From Gnetum montanum (Eukaryota; Streptophyta; Gnetopsida; Gnetales; Gnetaceae), in NCBI GenBank assembly GCA_015680685.1, contig MNCI01004747.1, forward strand, positions 1-64,000: a DNA stretch of 64,000 nucleotides, written 5' to 3'. The notes beneath the pieces are model-generated. The model saw nothing but the letters and a program-made list of their open reading frames with translations, was not told the DNA's origin and did not search any database. Below, in pieces: positions 11,765 through 23,855 of the stretch. Position numbers and translations under genes: made by a program. How positions within the stretch are numbered: the stretch's first letter is position 1; every line of letters begins with the position of its first letter.

Positions 11765-13315
11765 GAAGGGAGTTCTGAAGTTTCAGATGATGGTAAGGCC
11801 TTTGGAGAGTTAGCCGCTTATGACTGCAAGGACTTGGTTGGACTGTCGGCCTTAAAGAAAGGTCTCTTCTTTATGCGGTTGTCTGAACCAATAGTAGGAT
11901 GAGGATTAACATCCCTTGTAGTGTTACATTGCTATGGCTAGGTAGGGAGCTCACCCTGCATGTCTAGAGTATGTGGTAATGGAGTTTAGGAGGGAAGAGA
12001 TCCAGCTAGATGAGAAGGATAGTATGTTTGTGAAACATCACCCCTAGGAGAAGGAGTTCTGTAATACTCATGGGTTTCTTAGTGAGGTTGGGGAGCAACG
12101 TGACTAGTAGAGTCATATGGAGAGACTGGCTACTACACGTAGTGTCCACATGGGTTAGGTTGATGGTAAGGGTACTGTTGACATGGTGGTGACATTCCCT
12201 ATGATTGTGGGTGCTATCACTGTTGGTACTGCTCATTTGGTTATGGTGGAGTTCCACTTGGATAATACATCAAGGGTTGGTGGAACTACCTTGGATTACC
12301 TTGGGGATAAGGTAACCTTTGGGGTGTTTGCCATTTGTTTAATCATGGATTGAGTGCATACACCCTAGACTTCTGTAGATGTGAGATTACAGGGCAACAT
12401 CCCTTAGGATGATCATATTGGCATATCTCACATCCACCATCATTGTCTGTATCTAAATCCACAACCTCTTCGATGATGACAACTTTTCCCTTACCTTTGT
12501 TATGTGCATATTCAGCTTCTCTCTTTTTTCTCCTTTCTTGATCACTACCTTCCTCTCTAGACTCCTCTACTATTTTGGGAACTATTTAAAATATATTATC
12601 TAGGGGGTTTCACATTTGGTTCACCTTTGTCGATACTTTTGATGCAAGATTTTGAATGGGGAAATTTTTTCTATTCACCATCTCTTCAAGTGGTGACTCT
12701 TCTTCATCCTCAAAAACTCTAACTCCCTTCTTTCGGAGGGAAGAATCTCTGTTATATTCTTCCGCACTCTCTCTTTTCCTTAACTCACCTTCCTCTTTAG
12801 CAACTTGCTCCAACAATCTTTGTACTTGATGGGTCCTAAGCTTAGATAACCTTCCTTGGGCATAAGTTCCAAGGGTTCTTTGCGTTTCATGCCTAACCCC
12901 ATCTACAAGATGGCGTAGTTCTTCCCTTTGCAAGTAATCATGGCTTGGGCAATGATGTAATAGTGCATAAAATTGGCCCATGGAAACATCCAAGGGTTCA
13001 TGTCCTCCTTGTTTCCATTCTTAGATTTTCTTTCGTAGGTTGGACACTCATGAGTACATCTAATACTTATCATTGAATAGTTCTAACATGGTATTCCATT
13101 GGCGAATGGATTCCAGTTCTAAGGATTGGTACTAGCTTTCCACTTTCTTAATCAGTGTCTATGGAAACAACTTGAGTTTTTGCAACTCATTTTCTATTTT
13201 TTGCAAGGCACATGCATCGTGAAATGCTTGTAAATGATTTTGATGAGCAACGTTATATCCCCCTTCAAATCATGGGATATTGTTCATGTCCAATCTTTTG
13301 ATCCTACTATCTTTT
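11765..13315 (-). pseudogene. E2 left arm gag remnant
   Basis: The frame 12993-12610 is the best-kept part (MGQFYALLHHCPSHDYLQRE...). A decayed N-terminus runs to 13315 (FEGGYN, LQAFHDACALQ). A zinc-knuckle-like motif CEICQYDHPKGCCP is encoded near 12400-12440, followed by a Pro/Gln/Tyr-rich tail. The layout equals the gag of E3 (24720-25800). Confidence 0.8.
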
Positions 13316-13372
13316 TGGCATCATATCCGATATTAGTGTTGCACTGGTTCAAGATGTGTACATGATGTATTT
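13316..13372. other. Centre of the E2 inverted repeat
   Basis: Between the arms lies a scrap (13329-13361) nearly identical to 33 bp of the E2 5' LTR, including its private deletion junction (gatat then tagtgttgcactgg). On the right the plus-strand gag homology starts at 13373. Confidence 0.6.
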
Positions 13373-14204
13373 CATTTACAAGCATTTCACGATGCATGTG
13401 CCTTGCAAAACATATAAAATTAGTGGAAAAAACTCAAGTTGTTTCCACAGACATTGATCAAGGAAGTGGAAAGCTGGTACCGATCCTTAGAACTAGAATC
13501 CATTCATCGATGGAGTACCATGTTAGAACTATTCAATGATAAGTATCAGATGTAAGGGGGACTTCCCTATCATAATGGGAAGAGCATGGCTAAGCACAAT
13601 TGATGCACACCTAGGAATATGTGATCTTTCCCTAGAGATATCAAAGGAAAATACATTTGGAAAGATCAAGAAGAAGAAAGTTTCGTGCATCGCATACCGT
13701 GACACAGGGTGTAGTTGCGTGTAGAAGTCCTAGTTTGTACAACCTTTAACATTGCCTACATGCAACCAGTGTGCAAAAGTAACTCACATACAAAGGTACT
13801 TATATGCAGCAACCACAAGATAGGAAGGCATCCAGTGGCTGACAGCTGACCAAGAGAGCAACTCAACTATATGCATGGAACCAACTGAGGGTTTGACTTG
13901 CACTTACATCGATAGCATAGACACATTAAAGCAAGTCCATCGCCAACTTCCAAGTCTCGACATTGAAAAAATCAATTGGGGGAAGTTGGAAATCCCTGAC
14001 AACTTTAAGCAAGAGCCCCTAGAGTTAAAACCATTGTCCACCAATATGGAGTATACATTTCTCAAAAATGGAAAATCATTAATTATTAATGCTAAGCTCG
14101 CTTCTCAACAAAAAGAGAGGCTGCTGAAAATGGTGAACAAATGGTCGAAAGCCTTTGCTTGGTCATATCCTAAATTAACTAGAATAGACCCTAGGATATG
14201 CTAA
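13373..14204 (+). pseudogene. E2 right arm gag stub, protease end and linker
   Basis: A short gag piece (to 13554) is fused to the protease C-terminus (PIIMGRAWLSTIDAH, 13555 on), followed by the linker at 13875-14204. About 1.65 kb of gag and protease present in the left arm is missing. The junction falls at a shared ATGTA. Confidence 0.8.
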
Positions 14205-14279
14205 CGTAGAATTTAAACTGACCCCTCCATGAAGCCTCGACGACAACTGTAGAGGCAATTGAACCCAAAGCTGAAGTAA

Positions 14280-15110
14280 GTAGTTAAAGAAGAAATTGAA
14301 CAACTTCTAAAAGCTAGGTTCATCTACCCCATTGCTGATAGCAAATGGGTTAGTTCATTAGTTATTGTGCCCAAAAAGGGAGGTAAATGGAGGGTGTGTA
14401 TAGAATTTAGGCTACTAAACATGGCAACATTCAAAGACCACTTTCCATTGTCATTCGTCGGCCAAGTCTTAGACACCATTGCAGGGCATCTATAGCTTTC
14501 TGGATGGATACAGTGGATACAACCAAATCCAAATAGCACTAGAAGACTAAGCCAAGACCATGTTCATAAGTCCTTGGGGGACATTTGCATACAAACAGAT
14601 GTCGTTTGACTTATGTAATGCTCTTGCAACATTTCAACATTTGGTTTTAAGTATCTTTCAGCAAAAAACAGGGAATGGTGTAGAAGTCTTCATGGATGAT
14701 TTCTCCACCTACAGATTGAACTTCGATCAAGCATTAGACCAATTAGAGAAAGTACTAAAATGATGTGTTGAAACCAATTTAAGGCTCAAATGGCAAAAAA
14801 TCCATTTAATGGTCCGAGAAGGCATAGTATTAGGGCATAAGATTTCACAAACAAGGATAGAGGTAGATCCTAAAAAGATTAAAGTCATCCAAGGAATCAC
14901 GCGCTAACCTAAAACTATAAAAGACATCTAATCATTCCTTGGACACACTAGCCATTATAGAAGATTCATTGACAACTTTTCAAGGGTTGTAAAACCATTG
15001 GTTGAACTAATGAAAAAGGATGTACCTTTTGAATGGACTAGAAAATGTGATTTAGTTTTTTAAACTTTTAAATAGAAGCTTGTAGAAACACCTATTCTAC
15101 AAGCTCCTGA
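14280..15110 (+). pseudogene. E2 right arm reverse transcriptase remnant
   Basis: VIVPKKGGKWRVCIEFRLLN starts near 14360 and the FMDD motif lies at about 14691-14702. A frameshift near 14490 and several stops break the frame. The 14560-14763 stretch is the best-kept block. Confidence 0.8.
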
Positions 15111-15114
15111 TTGG

Positions 15115-15570
15115 TCCAGACCATTCCATATAATAACTGACGCATCCAACTTTGCTTTAGGAGCCATACTTACATAGTTAGATGACAAGAAACGACCCTA
15201 TTACATTCACTATGCAAGTCGAAGTATTGCTAGTGCACAGCTTAACTACACCACAATAGAAAAGGAGTTAATGGTTGTGGTGTTTGCACTAGATAAGTTT
15301 AGGCACTATGTATTGGACTATAAGGTATTTGTACACATAGATCATAGTGCAATTTGGTTCCTACTGAATAAACCAACGGTGAACCCTCGCATCATACGAT
15401 GGCTCGTAATCTTACAAGAGTTCGATCTTATGATGATAGATCATAAAAGCACTGAGAAATTTGTTGCTGATCATTTATCTTGGTTAATATGGGACAACCA
15501 AGAGGATGAATATTCACTTTTAGATCACTTTCCTGATGAATTCCTCTTTGTAGGCGTAGTAAATAATTAG
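15115..15570 (+). pseudogene. E2 right arm RNase H remnant
   Basis: FHIITDASNFALGAIL, QLNYTTIEKELMVVVFALDKF and HIDHSAIWFLLNKP mark the domain, with catalytic TDAS, E and D segments visible. One stop lies in the N-terminal part. Confidence 0.85.
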
Positions 15571-15639
15571 TTAACCATAGAAATAAATTGGTATAGTAGC
15601 ATTCTTACCTATCTCCTTACACAAGAAACACTGCTAAAA

Positions 15640-16720
15640 AGAAATAGCAGTTTCTTCATTGAACCAAATATTTCATGGAAATCAATGGACACCTTTATAA
15701 GATATGTCTCGATGGCTTGGTCTGATGGTGTGTTCCCGATGTAGATCAATTACGAGTTCTCCAAGACACTCATGAAGGTCCTTGTGGGGGTCATTATGCT
15801 AAGAGACAAATAGCCATTAAAATCTTACTTATAGGATATTATTGGCCTACATTTTTCTAGGACACTCATCATTTTGACCAATCTTGTGAGCACTGCCAAC
15901 GTGATGGGGGAATGACTACTAGGATGGAGGGTCCACAATAATGAATTCAACCTTTAGAACTCTTCGACATATGGAGAACTAATTTTGTGGGGCCTATTAC
16001 ACTAATGTCGAATGGAAAAGCTTACATTGTCATTATCATTAACTACTTTACAAAATGGGTAGAAGAAACTACTGTTATGGACTATACATTGTCTACCGTT
16101 GCATGATTTTTTCAACAAAAAATCGTTAATAGGTTTTGTATGCCTCGTGCACTTATTTCGAATGATGGTACACATTTTACAGGCATGACTTTTTGAAAGT
16201 TGATGCAACGCTTAGGAGTTGAACACAAACTGACTACACCATACCACCCTCAAGCAAATCGTCAAGCCAAAGTAACCAATAGGGAGATTACAAAAATATT
16301 GACAAGAACTGTTAGCAAGTATGGGCGAGATTGAAGCACCAAACTGAATGATGTTCTTTAGGCATACTGCTCCATGTAGAAACTNGACCTAAAAATTAGG
16401 AAAGTTAAATACCAACCAAGAGATAAGGTCATTTATTGAAACCCCACACATGTGCCACAACCCTTCTAAATTTCAAACAATGTGGGAAGGACCTTATATT
16501 ATTCATGCAACTTTTCCTTCAGGGGCCATGATGATTTACAAACCTGAGAGCCTAGATAAGAAATTATTGGTCAACATCCAACAAACCAAACCTTTCCATG
16601 AGACTAAAATAGCCAGTACTAATACTACCTTTGTTGGTGGACAACCCTGCTCGTTCTTTCGGATCTCCTCCTTCCAACTCAATCGTGGGGGAGATGGCCA
16701 CCAATGCTAACCATTCTAAA
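15640..16720 (+). pseudogene. E2 right arm integrase remnant with an assembly gap
   Basis: The zinc-finger end CEHCQRDGG (near 15885), the core segments INYFTKWVE (first catalytic Asp replaced by Asn), SNDGTHF, TPYHPQA and VTNRE, and the C-terminal FQTMWEGPYIIHATFPSGA are visible. A single N at 16385 sits where about 220 bp of the left-arm sequence is absent. Confidence 0.8.
16385..16385. other. Single-N assembly join
   Basis: It lies in the E2 right-arm integrase at the exact point where about 220 bp of the left arm (8346-8565) has no counterpart. The missing bases may be an assembly loss. Confidence 0.7.
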
Positions 16721-18468
16721 CCCTCAACTCTTTTTGTATTGTTTTTAGACATTTTTTGTTTTACACATTTTTTTTAATTTTACTTTTTTTTTACACCATC
16801 GTTCACATTTTTACAATTTCTTTGTTTGATTTACCTTCATTCGTCATACAATAAGTGCTCATGATGGTGGATTGTACTATAATAATGTTGATTGCTAATG
16901 TTTGGTTTTTACCTTTAATTTTCAATGTTGATACTAAGATATGGTTCTTTTGATAAAACAGGCAATGAGTCCACAACATCCATTCCTCCATTCAACTCTA
17001 TGGTCTCCCTTGTCTTGGAAATAAACTATCCCTTTTTCTAAATAAACTTATTAATGAATTGGTAACTTGGTATTCTTCAAACCAAGGAAGGACTCAATGG
17101 CTGAAAAGGGTATGACTTCAAGGGAATTTGATGCACTTGTGCTGCCTATTCTCTTGGGTACTTAGAGATGATTTTCATGGATTTTTTGCCATTCCACCAA
17201 TGACCAAACATCAGGAAGTCTAATGAATCAAATAAGTCTTTTCATGCTATGGTTCTCACATATATATAATAAATATGTTGAGAATTCAAAGCATAACTGT
17301 TCGACATAATAATAAAATATGGGCTACAAGCACTGGTTATGGCACTGAAAAGACATGTTACCCATGCCTAAAGGTTCCCTCTAACTAAGGCCCTTTCTCA
17401 CTTCTTGCTACTCTATCTTTCTCTCCTTAGAATGGTGGTGACTCTATGAATGCATTCTTGTTGCTTCAAGAGGATGGGTTGGCCAAATGTGTTGATGCGA
17501 GGTCACTGAATGTGCTTTGTTTGAATCCGGATTTGGAATGAATTCTATTCAGTCACTGTAACCATCTAATACACAAGGGACTTTACACAACCTTGCACTT
17601 GGGATTCCATTCCATTTTCTCTTCTCCTTCCATATTTCTTCCCATATTCCACATCATTACCAGCTTTATGATCAGTCTATATCTTGGTTGAGGCATTATT
17701 CATCTTTGGTAACTTCTTGTGAGTAAGTTATTAACCATTGTCCCATACATCATTCATAGAACCTATGGACTCTTTGGTTTGCAAGTCTATCAGGGCATAA
17801 AAGGCATGAGCCTACTTTGGGGAGCACCCACTAACATTCCTTTATGATACAATTGTTAAGTTCTTTCCCTTAAACATTCCTTACAATCAACCATTTCTCA
17901 TTTCATCCCCATCCATGACATCCGTTTTATTGCTTTCACCATTGTTATGCCTCTTATATTTCTTGTTCCTACAGTATTTCCACCCTATTGCTACCGAAGG
18001 TTCACTCTTAGTCATGGGGGCCCTATCATAAAGTTTTCCATTCAATTACCTATCTCACCCCTACACCTTGGGTAGTTATCAATTAAAAACCTCTAACCTA
18101 GTATATGCCATACCCACAACCTAACCAATGCACTTATATCGAGGCAAGGTATCAACTACATTATGGCTTATCTATCCTTGCTAATTTATGATTGAGTTGT
18201 GTGTGCAGATGATGATTACATGAACAATTGGCTAGGATAGGAGGAAGCACTCAGGATGGACTGGAGCTAGAGCATTTATGCAAGGAACAAGTTTGGTCAT
18301 GTGGCTATTGATGAACAATGGAATGCACATTTTTGACATCAACAGAAACATGCCTCATTTTATTTTCTCTTTCTCTTTCTCTTCAAGCTATCAAATGAGG
18401 GTCTGGATGTCATCTATGTATAGTGTTCATCACAATGGGCATGAACACCAATGTTGTAATATGTTTGT
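16721..18468 (+). other. Noncoding spacer of the E2 right arm
   Basis: It starts with a T-rich run after integrase (16730-16830). It is the inverted partner of 6300-8040 and contains the conserved block near 17815 (actttggggagcaccca). The arm stops at the N run. I see no gene and no ORF3. Confidence 0.65.
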
Positions 18469-18596
18469 NNNNNNNNNNNNNNNNNNNNNNNNNNNNNNNN
18501 NNNNNNNNNNNNNNNNNNNNNNNNNNNNNNNNNNNNNNNNNNNNNNNNNNNNNNNNNNNNNNNNNNNNNNNNNNNNNNNNNNNNNNNNNNNNNNNN
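18469..18596. other. Assembly gap (128 N)
   Basis: 128 Ns. By comparison with the left arm, the gap should hold the spacer end, polypurine tract and U3 of the 3' LTR, which needs more than 128 bases. Its stated size is probably nominal or U3 is shortened. Confidence 0.95.
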
Positions 18597-19117
18597 GAAT
18601 AGCTTATTTAATGTTATTTACAGGTATTTAATGCTTTCCTTAAGTTAATTAATGTTTTTTTTTCTCTCTCTCCTTGTTAACTCCCCCAAGTAAGCACACT
18701 TAGTATGACCACTTCGAGCATGCGTGGAACACTTGGTAACCTAGTAACAATTAGCGTTTGGTAATCCTAGTATTGTTGCACTGGTTCAGGATGTGTATGG
18801 TAAGTGGGAACAAATGCTGGTGTTAGGACTAGTTAGAGCATAGTCAATTATTTAAATTAAATTAGTTACTTAATTGGTTCACTTCTTCCTTTGTAGCACC
18901 AGGACATAAAACATAAAAATATATATAGCAATCATATAACTCAAGTTTACTTTACCATACAATCGTGCTATACAAGTAAGCTTGGAAAGATAATGCTTGA
19001 ATAACCCACCCAGGTTCTGTAAAGGCGCATAAGCACCTAGTCCTTGGAATTTGACTGGATTGTGTGTGGACGCTTGTATTCGTATGGTTGATCAGAGGGA
19101 TACCTTGCCGCTCATCA
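18597..19117 (+). repeat. E2 3' LTR, right portion
   Basis: It matches the distal part of the 5' LTR (ggatgtgta..., tgctggtgttaggactagttagag, ggcgcataagcacctagtcc) and ends CTCATCA, followed by the duplication GTTAC (19118-19122). Confidence 0.8.
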
Positions 19118-19122
19118 GTTAC

Positions 19123-20040
19123 ATTAGTGGGCTAGGCTTCCAAGAAGGAACATAGAGTGTACACTAATGAAATTGATAAGTTGTATAAGGTTTCCACTAC
19201 TAAAGAGAATTCTATAATGGTTTTGCTAATAAAGACTATATATGTTTGATGTTAGTGAGGAGTGTGCAAACAGATTTTATTTTTTACTTTAATTATCTAA
19301 TAGTCTTATTGATGATTCTCATTTAGCTATATATATGGTTTTGTATTAAATTTGTTATATTCTTTTAAGGTTCCCCAACAAAAGGGTTCAAATTATGTAG
19401 AGATGTATATACCTAAAAAGGTTGTTTTACATACTAATTTCTAATTTTAGATTAATATTTTATAAATTTTCTAAAAACTCATTATTAGTGTTTTTTGTGG
19501 TTGTGAAAATGATTTATGATTGAAAAGCTAATTGATTAAGCTATTCTTAAGAAGCTATCTTAATTAGAATGATAATGCTAAACTAGAGTAAGGACATTAA
19601 TAATTGTTCAAATGCATTACTATCATTTTTCTTAGTTATAGCCTTGTTATATCATTTGCTTGTGTATGTTGTTGCATTTAATAAATAAAAATATTAAAAT
19701 ACATATGATAAAAATGAAGGAACATATGCTGCCATAGCAAGGAAATAATATTTTTGTAACTTTTATAATTTTACAATTTATATGTATTTTATACATATAA
19801 ATAATAAAATAATAATTAAACTCATTGCAATCCCTTGTGAGACAAGAGCAATGTTCACACATAAAGAAAAAAGCACACTTTCATGTTGCAATCCCTTATG
19901 GGACAAACATAGCACAAAAATCAAATACACTTGTAAACCATGTTGTAATTCTTTATGGGAAAAATGCAATAGTAACATATCAAAGTGACAAAATTTCCTC
20001 AATTACACCCTTGATGACCCAACATCATTCTATACAAGTA
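19123..20040. other. Unassigned AT-rich DNA with a threefold tandem repeat
   Basis: No gene is evident. At 19825, 19886 and 19943 a unit of about 60 bp recurs, each starting ttgcaatccctt(a/g)tg(g/a)gacaa or a decayed form. The rest is low-complexity AT-rich sequence. Confidence 0.6.
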
Positions 20041-21035
20041 TGACCTCCTCAAGCAAGGCAAAATCATCACAAAGCTCCACTTAATTATACTAATCTATCT
20101 AAAGAAATTAAATCAATTATAATTTCTAAATTTAATAAATAATTTATTTAATTAGATATTATCTTCTAAGTTTAATAAAAAATAGGAAAATCAAAATGAG
20201 CTTTATTCCTTATACAAATGCTCAAATCTGCATCAACGAAATGATTTCAAGTTACAAAGGCATGACAACACTCTAATAGAGTCTCAATGTACAGTGAAGT
20301 GATAACTTAAAATACACAACAAAAATAAATTACCCACTTACCCAATGGAGGAGGAGAAGCCCTTGCATTAAAGAAAATCAGAAAATAAATGATCTTTTTG
20401 ACCTTTCCCTCTTAGGTATTTATAGTTTTCAAGTTTGTAATGTAAGTGGCAAGGTGGCATACTTGATGAGGTAGTGCATCACATGATGCAACACACTTGA
20501 TGAGGTAATGCACCACATAATGTAACACACTTAGTACATTAAGTAAGGTAGCACACTAGATGAAGCAACATATCACATGATGCAGTGCTAATGATATATC
20601 ACTACTAACTGACATAAGCCCAAACTATAGTTTTAAGTGCACACAAATAACTTTATGAATTTAAGCTTACAAAAAGATGTAGAATTATCACTATATGCCT
20701 TATTAACCATAATCTCATCATGACTTGTGGTATCCTTAGTAAGTCAGACCACAACTTATGATTAGCTTAGGTCTCATTCCATCAATAAGCCACCACTCAT
20801 GGTAAATTTATTTAACTTCTTCTATCAACCACAAATTTACTACAACTCATGGTTAATCCAAGAAAAAAAGGTAAAAAACACCAAGACTCGTGGATCAATC
20901 ATGGTAAGTTATCATGACTTGTTGTCCTCTTATGGGATCCTTGGAATTTTATCCATCTTTTTTTTTGATAAATCAGGACTCATGGTCATCTTGTGATTAA
21001 TAAACCACAACTTGTGGTAAATTAAAAAAAATCAT
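20041..21035 (-). repeat. Possible minus-strand LTR of another family
   Basis: On the minus strand, 21030-20715 carries about eight degenerate copies of the palindrome CCACAAGTTGTGG. Next, 20590-20450 carries repeats of 'cacttgatgaggtaatgcac' type, and a TATA motif (ctataaatacctaag) lies near 20415. This order resembles a U3-promoter layout, but no LTR termini were identified. Confidence 0.35.
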
Positions 21036-21189
21036 TTTTTATTAGAAATTTTTTAAATTTCAATTTTTTTATTGAAGTCCAAACATGTCATCAAAAGTAT
21101 ATAGTTTTTTTATTTAACTATCCATTTTTTGCTCATGATGTTACACCTTATATCCTTAGATTATCTATCTTAGCCTCTTCTTCTTAGTC

Positions 21190-21884
21190 TATGCTAATTG
21201 TTGTTAGAGCTTAAAAATAAGGTTGAGGGGGATGATGGAGAACTAGAAGAGCCATGTTGACTTTCTCTTCTACCATGACCCCTTTGGTTATCTCTAGGTG
21301 ATCTATTAGATGATCTAGGCCTAGAGGTCCTCTTGGTGTTGAGTCCTATTCTCTCCTTTTCTTGGTTGCTTGCTAAGGTTGAATGTAGCCACATGTTAGT
21401 CATTTCATTTACATGAAAGAGTGGAGGATTTTAGTGATTGGGCCTTCCTAAATGATAACCAATTTCCTCCTTTTAAGATTATGAAGTTAATGAGATGATA
21501 GCTCCTTTTTCCTTTGTTGTTTCATGGTGTGCCTCCATGAAACGATTTTTTCGTAGTTAGGCATCAATAGGTTGGTAGGGCCTAGACATGTCATTAGCTA
21601 TCTTTTAGTCACATGCAGTAGCTTCCAATCAAACTTTCATCAATGCTATTATGATAATGATAGAGTTGAATGATTAGGTGATAATGCAATGTTATTTTCT
21701 AACCTCTCCATCTCATTTTTTTGTCTTGGTGAAAGATGAAAGTAAAGTCTAGATAGTAATGATTAAGATGTTGATAGATGACCATGACTTAATAGGATAC
21801 ATTATCATCATTTCTTGTTATTTTTTCATTTCTCCTTGTATAATTGTTAGCTGGTGGGGAATTGGCTTTGTGAGAAGAAGACAT
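21190..21884 (-). pseudogene. R2 gag N-terminal remnant
   Basis: Starting at 21884 the minus strand reads MSSSHKAN and has FIFHQDKKM, related to the E3 gag N-terminal extension (MSSSS, YILHQDEKM). The 21403-21194 stretch is Ser/Arg-rich. It follows the R2 LTR and primer site, so it is the 5' end of an older minus-strand element; the rest is lost. Confidence 0.6.
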
Positions 21885-21999
21885 TTTAAAATTTAGCACA
21901 TGTGACTTAATAAAATAATAATATTTTTTAAGAAATAAATATTTAAGTTTCCCATAGTAATAATTAATGATTTAAACTAATGTATATCACAGCACCAAA

Positions 22000-22017
22000 T
22001 TCCTAGTAACAATTCAA
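22000..22017 (-). other. R2 primer binding site, decayed
   Basis: The minus strand reads ttgaattgttactagga-like sequence directly after the LTR end, matching the tRNA-Asp type site at about two thirds of positions. Confidence 0.5.
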
Positions 22018-22018
22018 A

Positions 22019-22834
22019 TGATGAGTGATGACTATCCCCTACACTCAACCATACAAATCACAAGCATTCACATGTAACCTAATCATATTTTGTAGACCAA
22101 ACTAGTGGAGCACCTAAATAATTAAACATGATCATGGAGTGCTATCTTCCTAGTTATACTTGTATGGCCCTAAGTATGTATGATTAAGTATAACTGAGGC
22201 ATATGAGTGATATTGTTTTGGCCATGATTAAAATAATATTAAGATATTCAAATTAAATTAAATTTATCTAATTAGTCTAAATGAAAAAAATAAAATCTAG
22301 TCTAGTCTAAGTGATGAGTATCTATTCCTACTTACTATGCATGTCCCAAACGTATATATTCACTACTAAGATTACTAAATGTAGTGTTGTTAGGCTAATT
22401 AAGCTTTAACATTACAAGGCTACCATGCAAATATATGTTACACTTGAAGTGATAGCACTCATTTCATCATATTCTATTGTACAATGAAAATTAAATTAAA
22501 TTATTTACTAAGTATAGAAGGAAGTAAACATTAAGTTATGTGTTCAAGAAGATAGCTTGTATTAAAAATAAATTTTAATCTAAATCAAAGTGTTGCAATG
22601 AAGATGAATTAATCTCAATCTTATTTTATTCAGAAACTATGTCCAAGATAAGATCACTCAAATAACAGTTTGTCAATTAATTCAAGTTCATGCTATGAGC
22701 ATTCACTAATTTTTCTAACCTCTATGGAAACAAATTATAAGATTTTTGCTACATTAATAATCGAATTGTGTCATAAATGTAGTAGGTGACGTATTTATAT
22801 ATACATTTATGATAGCTACTATATGCAAAAGTAT
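22019..22834 (-). repeat. R2 LTR, U5-side part
   Basis: The minus-strand LTR ends CTCATCA at 22019 after gtatggttgagtgtagggg-type sequence. It is interrupted at 22834 by the insertion of E3 and resumes at 44338. Confidence 0.75.
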
Positions 22835-23696
22835 TGATGAAGTATCTTTAATCAACTGCATCGGTAGGATGCCATCAATGTAATCCCGTTGATAGGATTT
22901 TGTCGACATAGGGTTTCCCACATTGATGTGTACCTGTCAACATGGCATCCTAGCAATGTTAATGGAAATTGTAATTTTAGTTACTAGTAGAATTCTTGCA
23001 ATTTTTTTTTATAAGAGATAAAATAATTTTCTAAGTGCTCGTAGTAGGAGTCACGAAGTTTATGAATCTTTATTCAAGAACTATTGTACCTAATCATTAC
23101 AATGTGTGCCTTAATAAACATGAGCTTTTTGATAAACCTTGCAGCACTTAGGCTAGCTTAATGATTTATTTATGCATTTATTATTTTCATTAACTAAATG
23201 ATTAATTAATCTAGAATGATTAAGAATTTAAGTAATTAATTAAGCTAAATAGACTAGCACACATAAGTACGACCACTTCGATCATACGTATAACAATTGG
23301 TAATCCTAGTAGTGCTTAATGCTTGGTCACCCAGCAATGTTGTATGTATTCAAGATGTGTATGGAAAGTGGGACCAAATGCTTATGTTAGGATAGTTATT
23401 TATTAATTAGCAATAAAATTAGTTGAATTAGTTAATAAATTTATTCTCAATCTATTACCAACCTTTGGTGAACAAAATATAAAATAATAAAAATCTTGTG
23501 CCTTAATTACACTTAACCATATCACTAAGCCTCACAAGTGTAGTTGGGAAGACAATGATCATTCCATGATTACATTCATCTTCTATATTGAATCCTATCT
23601 ATGAGAACATTAGGAATCCATGAAATTCATTCAAATCACGCATGAATGCCTTAGTCATTTGTATGGTTGGGCATAGAGGTATCTTGCTACTTATCA
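22835..23696 (+). repeat. E3 5' LTR
   Basis: It begins TGATGAAGTATC and ends at 23696 just before the primer site. U3 (22850-22960) has GTTGAT, GTCGAC and ACATTGATGTG palindromic motifs. It has lost the short TATA stretch that the 3' LTR keeps. Confidence 0.85.
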
Positions 23697-23697
23697 T

Positions 23698-23715
23698 CAA
23701 CACCGTTGCTAGGGA
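23698..23715 (+). other. E3 primer binding site (tRNA-Asp type)
   Basis: 'caacaccgttgctaggga' is a decayed complement of the plant tRNA-Asp 3' end, at the expected distance from the LTR. Confidence 0.7.
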
Positions 23716-23855
23716 TTCTTAACTAGTACAGTGCGCTATCAATCTAGGATTAGTGAAAATTACTCAACATTTTTGCAACAACCCTAACAAACTTAAATCA
23801 TAATAATTAATCAAAGCTATACTACAAGCACACTGAGAAACTATTTCTAACAAAA

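Larger units (their letters stand above)
5357..19117. mobile_element. E2: fold-back Athila-like element with inverted internal arms
   Basis: The unit is flanked by the 5-bp duplication GTTAC and starts and ends with LTRs in the same (plus) orientation. The 5' LTR is followed by a tRNA-Asp primer site. The interior is not a single element: a minus-strand arm (LTR remnant, spacer, integrase, RNase H, RT, protease, gag, 13315 down to 5866) meets a plus-strand arm (gag remnant, protease, RT, RNase H, integrase, spacer, 13373 to 18468). The arms align along their length with many substitutions. The right end is interrupted by 128 Ns. Possible origins are template switching or autointegration during reverse transcription, or insertion of one element into another followed by deletion. 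Confidence 0.75.

Noticed and set aside
18278-18631. Open frame across the N run
   Set aside because: The reading is open only because it includes 128 Ns; the flanks are spacer and LTR.
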